Shown here in pieces: positions 26,005-35,587 of a stretch of 64,000 bases of DNA. The notes below the pieces were generated by a model, which was not told the origin of the DNA, did not search any database, and worked only from the letters and a program-made list of their open reading frames with translations. Each line of letters begins with the position of its first letter. Within the stretch, counting starts at the first letter, position 1. The position numbers and the translations under genes are program-made. Source of the DNA: Chakrabartyella piscis (lineage in GTDB: Bacteria > Bacillota > Clostridia > Lachnospirales > Anaerotignaceae); assembly GCA_030067835.1 (NCBI GenBank), contig CP092441.1, forward strand, positions 3,286,001 to 3,350,000, in the 5' to 3' direction.

Positions 26005-27507
26005 TTACATTTGTTGGCTACTGTCTTTCAACAAAACGTCATGTGCGCCACCTTCCACCAAGCTGGTTGTGGAAATAACAGTGAGTTTTGCTTTTTCTTG
26101 CAATTCTGGAATGGAAAGCACACCACAATTACACATGGTGGATTTCACTTTTTTGAGGGATAAGCCAACATTGTCATGCAAGCTACCTGCATATGGAACA
26201 TAGGAATCAACACCTTCTTCAAAGGAAAGTTTGGAATCGCCACCCATGTCATAACGTTGCCAGTTTCTAGCACGGGAAGAACCTTCACCCCAGTATTCTT
26301 TCATATAGTTGCCGTTTACATGTACACGGTTTGTAGGACTTTCGTCGAAACGAGCGAAGTATCTACCAAGCATAATGAAATCAGCACCCATAGCCAAAGC
26401 CAATGTCATGTGATAGTCATAAACGATACCACCATCGGAACAAAGTGGAATGTAAATGCCTGTTTCTTGGAAATATTCATCTCTGGCAGCAGCCACTTCG
26501 ATAACAGCGGATGCTTGACCACGACCAATACCTTTTTGCTCTCTTGTGATACAAATGGAACCGCCACCAATACCAATTTTGATGAAATCAGCACCACATT
26601 CTGCCAAATAACGGAAACCTTCTTTGTCAACAACGTTACCAGCACCCACTTTTACAGTATCGCCATAGTTGGAACGAATCCATTCCAAAGTGTCTTTTTG
26701 CCATTCAGAATAACCTTCAGAAGAATCGATACAAAGGATATCCACACCAGCTTCCACCAAAGCAGGAACTCTGACTGCATAGTCTCTTGTGTTGATACCA
26801 GCACCCACAACATAACGTTTGTCTGCATCCAAAAGTTCAGCAGAATTGGATTTGTGACTATCATAATCCTTACGGAATACAAGATATTCCAATCTACCTT
26901 CTGCATCTACAATAGGCAATTGGTTTACTTTTTTATCCCAAATGATGTTATTTGCTTCTTTGAGGGAGGTGCCAGATGGTGCATATACCAATTGGTCAAG
27001 AGGTGTCATAAATTCAGAAACCTTAGTTCTCACATCCATACGACTGATACGGTAATCACGACTTGTAATCAAACCAACCAATTTACCTTGTGCTGTGCCA
27101 TCTGTTGTAACCGCAACGGTAGAGTGACCTGTTCTATCTTTCAAACGAATGATATCTGCCAAAGTATCTTCTGGAGAGATATTGGAATCACTCAAAACGA
27201 AACCTGCTTTGTAGGATTTTGCTTTTGCAACCATAGCTGCTTGGTTTTCAATTGTTTGGGAACCGAACACGAATGCAATACCGCCTTCTTTTGCCAACGC
27301 AACCGCCATACCATCATCAGAAACAGCTTGCATAACAGCAGAAGTCAAAGGAATGTTCATAGAAAGAGCTGGTGTTTCACCTTTTTTGAATTTTACAATT
27401 GGTGTTTGTAAGCTGACATTATCCACCATACATTCTTTGGATGAATAGCCTGGTACCAATAAATATTCGCTAAAGGTTCTGGATGGTTCTTGTATAAATG
27501 TTGCCAT
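26005..27507 (-). CDS. guaB: IMP dehydrogenase
   Basis: 500 residues. It oxidises IMP to XMP with NAD+, the committed step to GMP. The catalytic Cys is Cys319 in [15 protein letters not shown] (313-327). The NAD/IMP site includes [10 protein letters not shown] (261-270) and [12 protein letters not shown] (287-298). A Bateman (two CBS) module occupies about 100-215 ([12 protein letters not shown]... and [15 protein letters not shown]). The flap and C-terminus are complete ([25 protein letters not shown]). Start ATG has TAGGAGGA. Single gene with its own promoter and terminator. Confidence 0.95.
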   Translation of the reverse strand: MATFIQEPSRTFSEYLLVPGYSSKECMVDNVSLQTPIVKFKKGETPALSMNIPLTSAVMQAVSDDGMAVALAKEGGIAFVFGSQTIENQAAMVAKAKSYKAGFVLSDSNISPEDTLADIIRLKDRTGHSTVAVTTDGTAQGKLVGLITSRDYRISRMDVRTKVSEFMTPLDQLVYAPSGTSLKEANNIIWDKKVNQLPIVDAEGRLEYLVFRKDYDSHKSNSAELLDADKRYVVGAGINTRDYAVRVPALVEAGVDILCIDSSEGYSEWQKDTLEWIRSNYGDTVKVGAGNVVDKEGFRYLAECGADFIKIGIGGGSICITREQKGIGRGQASAVIEVAAARDEYFQETGIYIPLCSDGGIVYDYHMTLALAMGADFIMLGRYFARFDESPTNRVHVNGNYMKEYWGEGSSRARNWQRYDMGGDSKLSFEEGVDSYVPYAGSLHDNVGLSLKKVKSTMCNCGVLSIPELQEKAKLTVISTTSLVEGGAHDVLLKDSSQQM

Positions 27508-27582
27508 TGGTTAATCCTCCTATGATTCAATTGAAAAGCGTAAAAAGGTACGCTACTCCATGTTATAACGATAGTTTTATCA

Positions 27583-27611
27583 ATTTTAGCACCATTTGCC
27601 TAGGCATTCAA
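27583..27611 (-). promoter_or_regulatory. Promoter of guaB
   Basis: -35 TTGAAT (27606-27611), 17-base spacer, -10 TAAAAT (27583-27588), minus strand. A small hairpin GCGTACC/GGTACGC-like lies in the 75-base leader; no purine riboswitch is visible. Confidence 0.6.
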
Positions 27612-28070
27612 GAGGAAATTTCGTTTTTTTTCTATTTTGTGTAAAACAATTGAATTTGTAAGAAATTTCATATGTTATTTGTAAGATATTGGGTTTTTCT
27701 ATGCAGGTGTTACGTGCAAAACCTACGGGCGACCAATGGTACGCCCCTACGAATGGATACGCCAACGAACTGTCATTCTAAATACAATGAAGGATCGAAT
27801 TTGGTATGATGAGGCACAGCAACCTACAAACCGTATCTATATTTTGTGTTTTTGATTTTTGTAGGGGCGACCAGTGGTCGCCCGTGAATTTGCAATTGTA
27901 GCAGCTTTATATTTTGTGGCAATATAAAACAAAGGACATGGAAATTCCATGTCCTCTTCTCGTTACTTCTATATTCTAATTGTTAGCCATTGCCTTTGTA
28001 TCGGATCCAACGTCGCACGTTGGTGGGGTGTTGGGGCAACGCCCCAAGGTCTTAATCTTTTGCCCTTATC
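27612..28070. repeat. Intergenic R1 and R3 repeats
   Basis: R1 at about 27722-27750 and 27860-27886 (GGGCGACC arms). An R3 unit at about 28009-28070 (AACGTCGCACGTT hairpin, then GTTGGGGCAACGCCCCAAGGTCTTAA) abuts the alaS stop and recurs near 59505-59565. Confidence 0.7.
27930..27956 (-). terminator. Terminator of alaS
   Basis: GGACATGG-AATTT-CCATGTCC followed by TTTGTTTTAT on the minus strand. Confidence 0.65.
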
Positions 28071-30710
28071 TTACTTCACTTGTTCGCCAATGATTTCTTT
28101 TGCTTTTTCAAGTGCATCTGCGATTTTGCTTGCATCTTTACCGCCAGCTTGTGCCATGTTTGGACGTCCACCGCCACCACCACCACAAACAGCAGCAGCC
28201 GCTTTGATGATATTACCAGCATGCACACCCATTTTCACAACATCATCTGTTGCCATTGCCATGAGGTTGACTTTCGCACCAGCACCACCAGCCAAAACAA
28301 TGACACCAGACCCAATTTTATCCTTCAATTGGTCACCCAAAGTACGCATATCATTTGCATCCAATTCTTTGACTTCCGCAGCCAAAACAGTCACACCGCC
28401 AATTTCCACTTTGCCAGCCAAGATATCATCCGCAGCTCCACCAGCCATTTTTGCTTTGAGTTTTTCCAATTCTTTGGCAACTTCTTTGTGCTCTGCAAAT
28501 ACTTGTTCCAAACGAGATGTCATTGCATCTGGTGTGGTTTTGAGCACTTTACAAACCGCTTTGATTTGTGCTTCTTGTGTTTGATAGTAAGCAAGTGCTT
28601 CTGTACCAGTGATTGCTTCGATTCTACGTACACCAGCAGCAACACCATTTTCAGAAATGATTTTGAAAGAACCAGCTTGTGCAGTGTTGGTCAAGTGAGC
28701 ACCACCACAAAGTTCTACACTGACACCGCCCATGTCAACTACACGAACAGTATCACCATATTTTTCACCAAACAATGCCATTGCACCCTTTGCACGAGCT
28801 GCATCAATGCTCATTTCTTCTGCAACGATTGGAAGATTTGCCATAATGAATCCATTGACCATGACTTCCACTTGAGTGAGTTCTTCTTCTGTCATTGCTG
28901 TGAAATGTGTGAAGTCGAAACGCAAACGTTCTGGATTTACATAAGAACCCGCTTGTTCTACATGTGTGCCCAAAACAGTTCTAAGTGCTTTTTGCAACAA
29001 GTGAGTAGCACTATGGTTTCTAGCTGTTGCCATACGAAGTACAGTATCCAAAATAACATTTGCACTTTGACCCACGGAAACAGTACCTTCCACCACTTCA
29101 CCCACGTGAACGATTTTACCACCAATAACTTTGATACAGTCAGTTACTTGTACTTTACCAGTTTCGGTTTCGATGATTGCATGGTCGCCCACTTGACCAC
29201 CAGATTCAGCATAACAGCATGTGCAATTGAGCAATACAGAAACGCTATCGTCTTTTTGTGCATTTTCTGCAATTTCATCATTTGCAATCAAAGCAATGAT
29301 GGTTGCATCCATTTCGCACTTATCATATCCACCAAATTTGGTTTCCAAATCAACGGACAATTCGTTGTAAACGGTTTCAGCAGCACCCATATATGTGGAT
29401 TTGCCACGAGCAGCACGAGCTCTATCTTTTTGTGCTTTCATTTCCACTGCAAAGGCATCATCATCCAAAGACATACCAGCTTCTTCCAAGATTTCTCTGG
29501 TCAAGTCTACAGGGAAACCATATGTGTCATACAAACGGAAGGATTTTTCACCAGGCATAACAGTGATGCCAGCTGCTTTCATTTCTTCCATATCGTTTTT
29601 CAAAATTTCCATACCATTGTCGATGGTTTTATAGAAAGAGTTTTCTTCCACAGACATGATTTTGTAGATGTATTCTTGTTTGTCCACCAATTCTGGGTAT
29701 GCATCACCGCTACAAGCGATTACAGATTTGGAAAGTTCAGCCAAGAATTCACCATCAATACCCAACAATTTACCATGACGAGCAGCACGTCGGAGAAGTC
29801 TACGCAATACATAGCCACGACCTTCATTGGATGGCAATACACCATCAGCAGTCATCATAGTGACAGAACGCACATGGTCTGTAATGACACGAACAGAAAC
29901 GTCTGTTTTGCCACCTTTGCCATATTCCACATTGGCTCTTGTACAAACTGCATCACGTACAGCACGCACTGTATCCACATCGAAAATGGAATCCACACCT
30001 TGCAAGATAGTTGCCATACGTTCCAGACCCATTCCTGTATCCACGTTGGTTTGTGCCAATGGAGAATAGGTACCATCTTCATTTGCGTTGAATTGTGTCA
30101 AAACCAAGTTCCAGAATTCCATATATCTGTCGCAGTCGCAACCAACGCCACAAGTTGGGCTATCGCAACCGTATTCCACACCACGATCGTAGTAGATTTC
30201 AGTACAAGGACCACAAGGACCAGTACCGTGTTCCCAGAAGTTATCTGCTTTGCCAAGTTTTACAATTCTATCACGAGGAATACCCACTTTTTCATGCCAG
30301 ATATCACCAGATTCATCATCTTCTTCATAAATCGTTACATACAATTTGTCTGCTGGAATTTCCATCACTTCTGTTACAAATTCCCAAGACCAAGGGATGA
30401 TTTCGTTTTTGAAGTAATCGCCAAAAGAGAAGTCCCCGAGCATTTCGAAGAATGTACCATGACGTGCAGTTTTACCTACGTTTTCGATATCGCCTGTACG
30501 AATGCATTTTTGGCAAGTTGCCACTCTTTTGGATGGTGGCACTTCTTGACCTGTGAAGAATGCCTTCATAGGAGCCATACCGGAGTTGATGAGCAATAAG
30601 CTCTTGTCATTTTGTGGTACCAAAGGGAAGCTTTGCAAACGCAAATGTTCTTTGCCCTCGAAGAAAGACAAAAATGCCTCTCTCACTTCATTTACACCTA
30701 AATTTTTCAT
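28071..30710 (-). CDS. alaS: Alanyl-tRNA synthetase
   Basis: 879 residues, full length for bacterial AlaRS. The N-terminal class II core starts MKNLGVNEVREAFLSFFEGKEHLRLQSF and has GMAPMKAFFTGQE and the class II arginine in KCIRTGDIENVGKTARH. The middle holds the tRNA-recognition region. The editing domain has the zinc-binding HSATHLLQKALR and CGGAHLTNTAQ segments. The C-Ala domain ends with a Gly-rich stretch (CGGGGGGRPNMAQAGG). The ATG at 30710 follows AAGGAGG. Controlled by a T-box leader that starts more than 1 kb upstream. Confidence 0.97.
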   Translation of the reverse strand: MKNLGVNEVREAFLSFFEGKEHLRLQSFPLVPQNDKSLLLINSGMAPMKAFFTGQEVPPSKRVATCQKCIRTGDIENVGKTARHGTFFEMLGDFSFGDYFKNEIIPWSWEFVTEVMEIPADKLYVTIYEEDDESGDIWHEKVGIPRDRIVKLGKADNFWEHGTGPCGPCTEIYYDRGVEYGCDSPTCGVGCDCDRYMEFWNLVLTQFNANEDGTYSPLAQTNVDTGMGLERMATILQGVDSIFDVDTVRAVRDAVCTRANVEYGKGGKTDVSVRVITDHVRSVTMMTADGVLPSNEGRGYVLRRLLRRAARHGKLLGIDGEFLAELSKSVIACSGDAYPELVDKQEYIYKIMSVEENSFYKTIDNGMEILKNDMEEMKAAGITVMPGEKSFRLYDTYGFPVDLTREILEEAGMSLDDDAFAVEMKAQKDRARAARGKSTYMGAAETVYNELSVDLETKFGGYDKCEMDATIIALIANDEIAENAQKDDSVSVLLNCTCCYAESGGQVGDHAIIETETGKVQVTDCIKVIGGKIVHVGEVVEGTVSVGQSANVILDTVLRMATARNHSATHLLQKALRTVLGTHVEQAGSYVNPERLRFDFTHFTAMTEEELTQVEVMVNGFIMANLPIVAEEMSIDAARAKGAMALFGEKYGDTVRVVDMGGVSVELCGGAHLTNTAQAGSFKIISENGVAAGVRRIEAITGTEALAYYQTQEAQIKAVCKVLKTTPDAMTSRLEQVFAEHKEVAKELEKLKAKMAGGAADDILAGKVEIGGVTVLAAEVKELDANDMRTLGDQLKDKIGSGVIVLAGGAGAKVNLMAMATDDVVKMGVHAGNIIKAAAAVCGGGGGGRPNMAQAGGKDASKIADALEKAKEIIGEQVK

Positions 30711-30819
30711 GTTTTTCCTCCTTAAAGATGAAGACCGTAGGACTCTGTCCTACAACCTGCAAGGGGATAACCCCTTGACCTTATTATTATAATATATTTA
30801 TTTTTTGATTGACGGTAGT

Positions 30820-31440
30820 TTGTGGTGATTTATGGTTGCTGTCGATTCGTGAATCGCCCCTACAGTACAATAATTTCATATGCGTTGTAGGGAATGGTCT
30901 TGACCATTCCGTTTGGTTGTGCCAATATATGGATGTTGTAGGGGATAGCTTTGCTGTCCCATTTGGTTTTGGTGGTTTATAATTGTTGCTGTCGATTCGT
31001 GAATCGCCCCTACAGTACAATGATTTCGTATGCATTGTAGGGAATGGTCTTGACCATTCCGTTTGGTTGTGCCAATATATGGATGTTGTAGGGGATAGCT
31101 TTGCTGTCCCGTTTGGTTTTGGTGGTTTATAATTGTTGCTGTCGATTCGTGAATCGCCCCTACAGTACAATGATTTCGTATGCGTTGTAGGGAATGGTCT
31201 TGACCATTCCGTTTGGTTGTGCCAATATATGGATGTTGTAGGGGATAGCTTTGCTGTCCCGTTTGGTTTTGGTGGTTTATAATGGTTGCGGTCGATTCGT
31301 GAATCACCCCTACAGTACAATAATTTTGTATGCATTGTAGGGAATGGTCTTGACCATTCCGTTTGGTTGTGCCAATATATGGATGTTGTAGGGGATAGCT
31401 TTGCTGTCCCGTTTGGTTTTGGTGGTTTATAATTGTTGCG
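30820..31440. repeat. 150-bp tandem repeat, four copies, between T-box and alaS
   Basis: The marker GTCGATTCGTGAATC starts at 30841, 30991, 31141 and 31291: an exact 150-bp period. Units are nearly identical, differing at a few single positions. Each contains three R1 hairpins with different arms: CGATTC..GAATCG, GGAATGGTC..GACCATTCC and GGGGATAGC..GCTGTCCC. The open frames through it are a by-product of 150 being divisible by three. Confidence 0.93.
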
Positions 31441-31539
31441 GCAAGAGTAGAACCCTTGCCCTACAATTGCGGTTTGTCAGGTTTTTAGCCATTCACCTTT
31501 CACCCTTAGCCATTAGTCTTTTATTGGGCAACGCCAAAT

Positions 31540-31740
31540 AAAAAAGCCCCCAATCCAAAAGGATCAGGGACGATGATAACCGTGGTACCACCCTGCTTAC
31601 AGAAATACATCTGTCGCTTGAATCGTTAACGCCGATATACGTTGGGGCATACTACAATTTTCTGCTCCAAAGCTGTGCATCCAAAAAGACTGCTTCCCAC
31701 TGGAATTACCGAGGATTTCACACCAAAACATCCCCTCTCT
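31540..31740 (-). ncRNA. T-box leader (alanine type) controlling alaS
   Basis: Minus strand: stem I begins AGAGAGGGGATG; the distal-loop GGTG is present; the T-box AGCAGGGTGGTACCACGG lies at 31580-31596; and the terminator CCCTGATCC-TTTT-GGATTGGGGGC plus T6 lies at 31540-31572. The TGGT of the T-box pairs with an ACCA acceptor end, as in tRNA-Ala. GCA triplets occur in the specifier region but I could not fix the specifier codon by eye. Confidence 0.9.
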
Positions 31741-31808
31741 GCAAAGGTTTCCATATGGTACTCCTTCTTTTTATGGCTTTTATCCATATTAAATCAAAAG
31801 ATAGTTTG

Positions 31809-31837
31809 ATTATAGTTAGGACATCTCCATTTGTCAA
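31809..31837 (-). promoter_or_regulatory. Consensus promoter of the alaS T-box leader
   Basis: TTGACA (31832-31837), 17-base spacer, TATAAT (31809-31814), minus strand: perfect sigma-A consensus. Confidence 0.85.
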
Positions 31838-31858
31838 GGGTTTTATTGGATTTTGGTT

Positions 31859-33289
31859 TTATTGATGAGATTCGCTTGCTCTAAGTTCTTCTGCCATACG
31901 TTTCATACCCACTTGCAAAGCATCATCATTGACATTGCAAAAGCTGAGACGTATGTATTCCTTTTCTTTTTCCACCAATTCATACTGACTGCCTGCAATC
32001 AAAATCACACCACGCTCCAACATACGATTGCAGAAATCCTGTGCCAAAACACCTTCTGGCAATTCCATCCAAAGGGTAACGCCACCATTTGGCAATTCAT
32101 ATGTCATATATTCCGACAAATATTTCTTGGCAAAGAATAGGGTTTTGCGATACTTTTCGCTACCCACACGTCGCATTTGTTCTGCATATTTTGTCAAATC
32201 GTTGTCTTTCAAATAGAGTTCCATTGCTTTTTGGATGAAACCAGATGTGGCAATGTCTGTTGTTTGGTTGATTTCAGATACACGGAGTTGCACTGGTTTT
32301 GGCATTACCATCAAACCCATTCTAAGACCTGTCATCAAAATCTTAGAAAAACTCTTGATGTAAATGACTCGATTGTGGCGATCCAATGCCTTCAGTGGCA
32401 AAATACGATCACGTCCATAATGGAAGTCATAATAATCATCTTCTTCTACAATATAGGTGTTGTAGGTTTCTGCCAATTCCAAAAGTTTGCGTTTTTTCTC
32501 CATAGAATAGGAGATACCTGTTGGCGTTTGGAAATAGGACATCATATAGATGAATTTTGGTTGGTATATTTTCAGATAGCTTTCCAAGAGCTCCATTTTC
32601 ATACCATCGGATTCCATTGGAATTTCAATGATTTTGGCTCCACGTGACAAAAAAGCACCTGTGGCACCATAAAAAGTTGGACTTTCCACAAAAACCACAT
32701 CACCAAAGCCAAGCATTGCCTTGGAAATGAGATCCAAACCATGTTGTGCACCAGATATGATTTGCAAGTTTTCAGCTGTGGCTTGCATCCCATATTGGCT
32801 CAAGAAAGTTGCCAATTGTCCACGCAATGGCAAATATCCCATTGGTTCAATGTAGCGAAAAGCACCACCACCTTCTACATCCAACACTTGGTTGAAAGCA
32901 GTTTTGAAGGCTTCCACTGGAAACAATTCCTTTGGTAAAGATGTATTTGCAAAATCAATTGCGTTTTCCATATGCAAACGATGTGCTTGGAAGAACTGAT
33001 TCCCCTTATGGACAAATTCCGGCACTTCCTCCATTGGAACAGGACACACAAAAGTGCCACTACCCACACGAGAATAGACCATTTGCTTTTGCTCCAAATG
33101 TTTGTAAGCTGTCACAATGGTCACAGAATTGACACCGAAATAATCTGCCATTTTACGAATTGCAGGCAGTTTTGCATCTGGCATCAAATCCCCATTTTGG
33201 ATACAAGAACCAATGGCAGTTGCCAATTGCAAATATAGGGGTGTTTTGGAGTCTGTATGCAGTTGGATATTGGAAATTGGTGGTTTCAT
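31859..33289 (-). CDS. MocR-type regulator: GntR helix-turn-helix fused to aminotransferase fold
   Basis: 476 residues from the ATG at 33289 (AAAGGATT site). Residues about 10-75 are a GntR winged helix (PLYLQLATAIGSCIQNGDLMPDAKLPAIRKMADYFGVNSVTIVTAYKHLEQKQMV). Residues about 110-470 are a class I aminotransferase-like domain with PLP lysine in IYIKSFSKILMTGLRMG and the pocket segment EEDDYYDFHYG. MocR proteins usually sense PLP or amino compounds and regulate neighbouring genes. The nearest divergent partner is not evident, so the target is unknown. Its domain resembles the tandem aminotransferases at 10.5-13.3 kb. Confidence 0.88.
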   Translation of the reverse strand: MKPPISNIQLHTDSKTPLYLQLATAIGSCIQNGDLMPDAKLPAIRKMADYFGVNSVTIVTAYKHLEQKQMVYSRVGSGTFVCPVPMEEVPEFVHKGNQFFQAHRLHMENAIDFANTSLPKELFPVEAFKTAFNQVLDVEGGGAFRYIEPMGYLPLRGQLATFLSQYGMQATAENLQIISGAQHGLDLISKAMLGFGDVVFVESPTFYGATGAFLSRGAKIIEIPMESDGMKMELLESYLKIYQPKFIYMMSYFQTPTGISYSMEKKRKLLELAETYNTYIVEEDDYYDFHYGRDRILPLKALDRHNRVIYIKSFSKILMTGLRMGLMVMPKPVQLRVSEINQTTDIATSGFIQKAMELYLKDNDLTKYAEQMRRVGSEKYRKTLFFAKKYLSEYMTYELPNGGVTLWMELPEGVLAQDFCNRMLERGVILIAGSQYELVEKEKEYIRLSFCNVNDDALQVGMKRMAEELRASESHQ

Positions 33290-33319
33290 GGGAATCCTTT
33301 CTGTTGGGTTGTTGCGGTA

Positions 33320-33520
33320 CGTGGGCATCATACCCTACAAGTGATACGTTCTGTCTTCTATCATTTATGTAGGGGCTGCCCTATGTGGCTGCCCGTTTCT
33401 GTTATTGCGGTTGATTCGTGAATCAACCCTACCCGTCTGCTGTCATTTATGTAGGGGCTGCCCTATGTGGCTGCCCGTTTCTATTATTGCGGTTGATTCG
33501 TGAATCAACCCTACGTGAAA
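33320..33520. repeat. 82-bp tandem repeat of R1 pairs
   Basis: Two units start at 33361 and 33443 (period 82). Each has one R1 of the GGGGCTGCC arm type followed by a reverse R1 of the GGTTGATTC arm type. A further R1 (GCGGTACGTGGGCATCATACC) lies at about 33314-33340. Confidence 0.8.
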
Positions 33521-33537
33521 TTTTGGCTATTGACTGG

Positions 33538-34371
33538 TTAGACTTTCGCTTGCCACAAAATACGATTTAGGACACCACCCATCAAAAGAGCAATGAAACT
33601 GGCATTCATCCAAACCAAAAAGGCAATGATGGCACCAATGGAACCATACAACGAAGAATATCTGCCAATTTTGTCTACATAATAAGCAAATCCCATAGAA
33701 AAGAGCAACCAAAAGACAGTGCTGACCAATGCACCTGAAAATACGTATCGCAAAGGTGGTCTTTCATTGGGTGAAAAGTAATAAATGGCAGATACCAAAA
33801 GCAACAACCCAAAAGCAATTGGTAGAAATCTAAGTGTTGTCCAAAGTGGTGTAATGGCATCCAACCAAGGTAAAAATAAGCTTAAAATTTCCAAAAACTC
33901 TTTGCCCATAAGCAATACAAAAATCAAAATAGGGAAGAGTACAATCAGCAAAATAGCAAGAAAAATGCTACGAATCATATGGTGTTTTGCAGTGTCATAT
34001 CCATAAATGCCATTGATGGCACGCAGCAAATGTTGTGTTGCACGATAGGGGAACCAAAGGGTGAACACAGCACCAAAGGTCAACCAAGATGTGCTTCTAT
34101 TTTCCATCATATGTTCTGTGGTCATATTCACAAGGGACAACACCTCTGCTGGAATTGCAGCCACAAGATAGCCCTCTGTTGGCAGTTGTGGCAATTGCAA
34201 AAAGCCCAATACCGAACTGACAAAAATCAAAAATGGAAATATGGCAAACATCATATAGTAAGTCAAATAAGCAGCAGTTTTGCTGACTTCATTGCCACGA
34301 TATCCTTTATATAATGCAAAAATCAGCTTCAGAAAACGATTCCCGCCTTTGTATTCATATGAAACATTCAT
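33538..34371 (-). CDS. YihY/BrkB family membrane protein
   Basis: 277 residues with about six helices. The family signature is visible at the start (SKTAAYLTYYMMFAIFPFLIFVSSVLGFL, about 30-58) and in the second half (NERPPLRYVFSGALVSTVFWLLFSMGFAYYVD; YGSIGAIIAFLVWMNASFIALLMG). Once called ribonuclease BN or virulence factor BrkB, the family is now seen as a membrane protein of uncertain transport function. Single gene with a GAGG site. Confidence 0.88.
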   Translation of the reverse strand: MNVSYEYKGGNRFLKLIFALYKGYRGNEVSKTAAYLTYYMMFAIFPFLIFVSSVLGFLQLPQLPTEGYLVAAIPAEVLSLVNMTTEHMMENRSTSWLTFGAVFTLWFPYRATQHLLRAINGIYGYDTAKHHMIRSIFLAILLIVLFPILIFVLLMGKEFLEILSLFLPWLDAITPLWTTLRFLPIAFGLLLLVSAIYYFSPNERPPLRYVFSGALVSTVFWLLFSMGFAYYVDKIGRYSSLYGSIGAIIAFLVWMNASFIALLMGGVLNRILWQAKV

Positions 34372-34650
34372 AAATTAGCCTCTCTTTTCCTTTTTATTAT
34401 GTCCCAATTAAAGACAAAAGGTCTTTTATATCTTGTAGGGTACGCATTGTATGCGTACCGAAAGTGGAATGCATGCAACGCATTCCCTACATAATTAAAA
34501 TATGTTCATGTATGTTAGGTCTCATTCAGTTTAATTGGGATTTTATCATAAGCGTTATGCAATCTGAAAACAGGCGACCACATAGGGTCGCCCCTACAGA
34601 GTACACAGATTTGTTGTAGAGGATAGATGATTTCAACAAATATACTTATC
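34372..34650. repeat. R1 repeats
   Basis: The facing R1 pair at about 34433-34493 (GTAGGGTACGCATTGTATGCG and GAATGCATGCAACGCATTCCC) is the same pair seen at 11750-11810. Another R1 (GGGCGACCACATAGGGTCGCC type) lies at about 34571-34600. No gene. Confidence 0.7.
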
Positions 34651-35406
34651 TTAAAAGGGATTTTTTTTGTATTGAATCTGGTAGACCAAAGACAACAGCA
34701 CCCGTTTGGGTACCAACCTTTGGAGTACACTGGAAATTGCAAGTGTTGGTTCTGGAATGATCCACAATTTCTTTTGGAACATGGCTTTGATTGCAGATTC
34801 TGCCACTTCTTTTGCAGAAATCCCTTTCATGGAAGTTGCAACGCCTGCTCGTTTGTTGAACCCTGTTTCTATGGGACCTGTACAAAGCATGGAAATATGT
34901 ACATTGCTTTTTGCTTCCTTCAGTTCTTGGTAAATGCCTTCTGTCAATGCCACCACATAGTTTTTGGTTGCATAATAGGAAGCCATCAATGGTCCTGATA
35001 AGAAACCAGCAGAAGAAGCCACATTCAAAATATAGCCTGCATCTTTTTCTTGAAATTCCTGTAAAAACAGCTTGGTTAAGATATGAAGTCCTTTGCAATT
35101 CAAGTCCAACATATTCAATTCCTCTTCCAAATCTGTTTCCAAAAAAGTGCCATACACACCAAAACCAGCATTATTCACCAAAACAGAAACCCCTTTGTCC
35201 TTGGCAAATGAAAACAAAGCTTTGCAATCAGTGGCAGAAGAAAGGTCTGCTGGAAAAATTTCTACACCATCACCCAAAAGTGACTTGGTTTCTTCCAAAG
35301 CCGATTTGGTTCTGCTGACCAAAATCAATTCATAACCCATATTGTGGAGCACCTTTGCCATTTCCAAACCAATTCCACTTGTTGCACCTGTGACCAATGC
35401 TTTCAT
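34651..35406 (-). CDS. Short-chain dehydrogenase/reductase
   Basis: 251 residues. Rossmann motif TGATSGIG (6-13), NNAGFGVYG (about 88-96) and the active-site SYYATK (Tyr/Lys about 153/157) define a classical SDR using NAD(P). LSGPLMASYYATKNYVVALTEGIYQEL and the CTGPIETGF segment resemble the DltE/YqjQ-like branch. Substrate unknown. It has an AGGTGA site; single gene. Confidence 0.85.
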   Translation of the reverse strand: MKALVTGATSGIGLEMAKVLHNMGYELILVSRTKSALEETKSLLGDGVEIFPADLSSATDCKALFSFAKDKGVSVLVNNAGFGVYGTFLETDLEEELNMLDLNCKGLHILTKLFLQEFQEKDAGYILNVASSAGFLSGPLMASYYATKNYVVALTEGIYQELKEAKSNVHISMLCTGPIETGFNKRAGVATSMKGISAKEVAESAIKAMFQKKLWIIPEPTLAISSVLQRLVPKRVLLSLVYQIQYKKNPF

Positions 35407-35500
35407 ATCTTCACCTCATTACTGGTAGTATACTCATTTCTTGGAAAAATATCAATGGTAGACATTTTGTTTGCCTGTATATATATCCTTATTTTACCAC

Positions 35501-35554
35501 AAAAAATACCGACTTCCTATGTTAGATATTCTCTAAACCTTGGAAATCGGTATC
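35501..35554 (-). terminator. Terminator of hpf
   Basis: ATACCGATTTCC...GGAAGTCGGTAT then T6 on the minus strand, with a long loop. Confidence 0.7.
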
Positions 35555-35587
35555 CATTTATCCTTTATGCATGGATTTATGTAGTGC

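Noticed and set aside
28080-30599. An 839-codon open frame on the plus strand opposite alaS
   Set aside because: It is a shadow of alaS: the composition (rich in Cys, His, Phe, Ile) is not protein-like for this genome, there is no ribosome site, and alaS is certain.
30787-31335. Repetitive 182-residue and 143-residue frames with identical 50-residue repeats
   Set aside because: They are read through the 150-bp hairpin array, whose period is divisible by three; no ribosome site, and the repeat explains the open frame.
30820-31440. Possible CRISPR array because of regular spacing
   Set aside because: The whole 150-bp unit is repeated with no unique spacers, and no cas gene is present.
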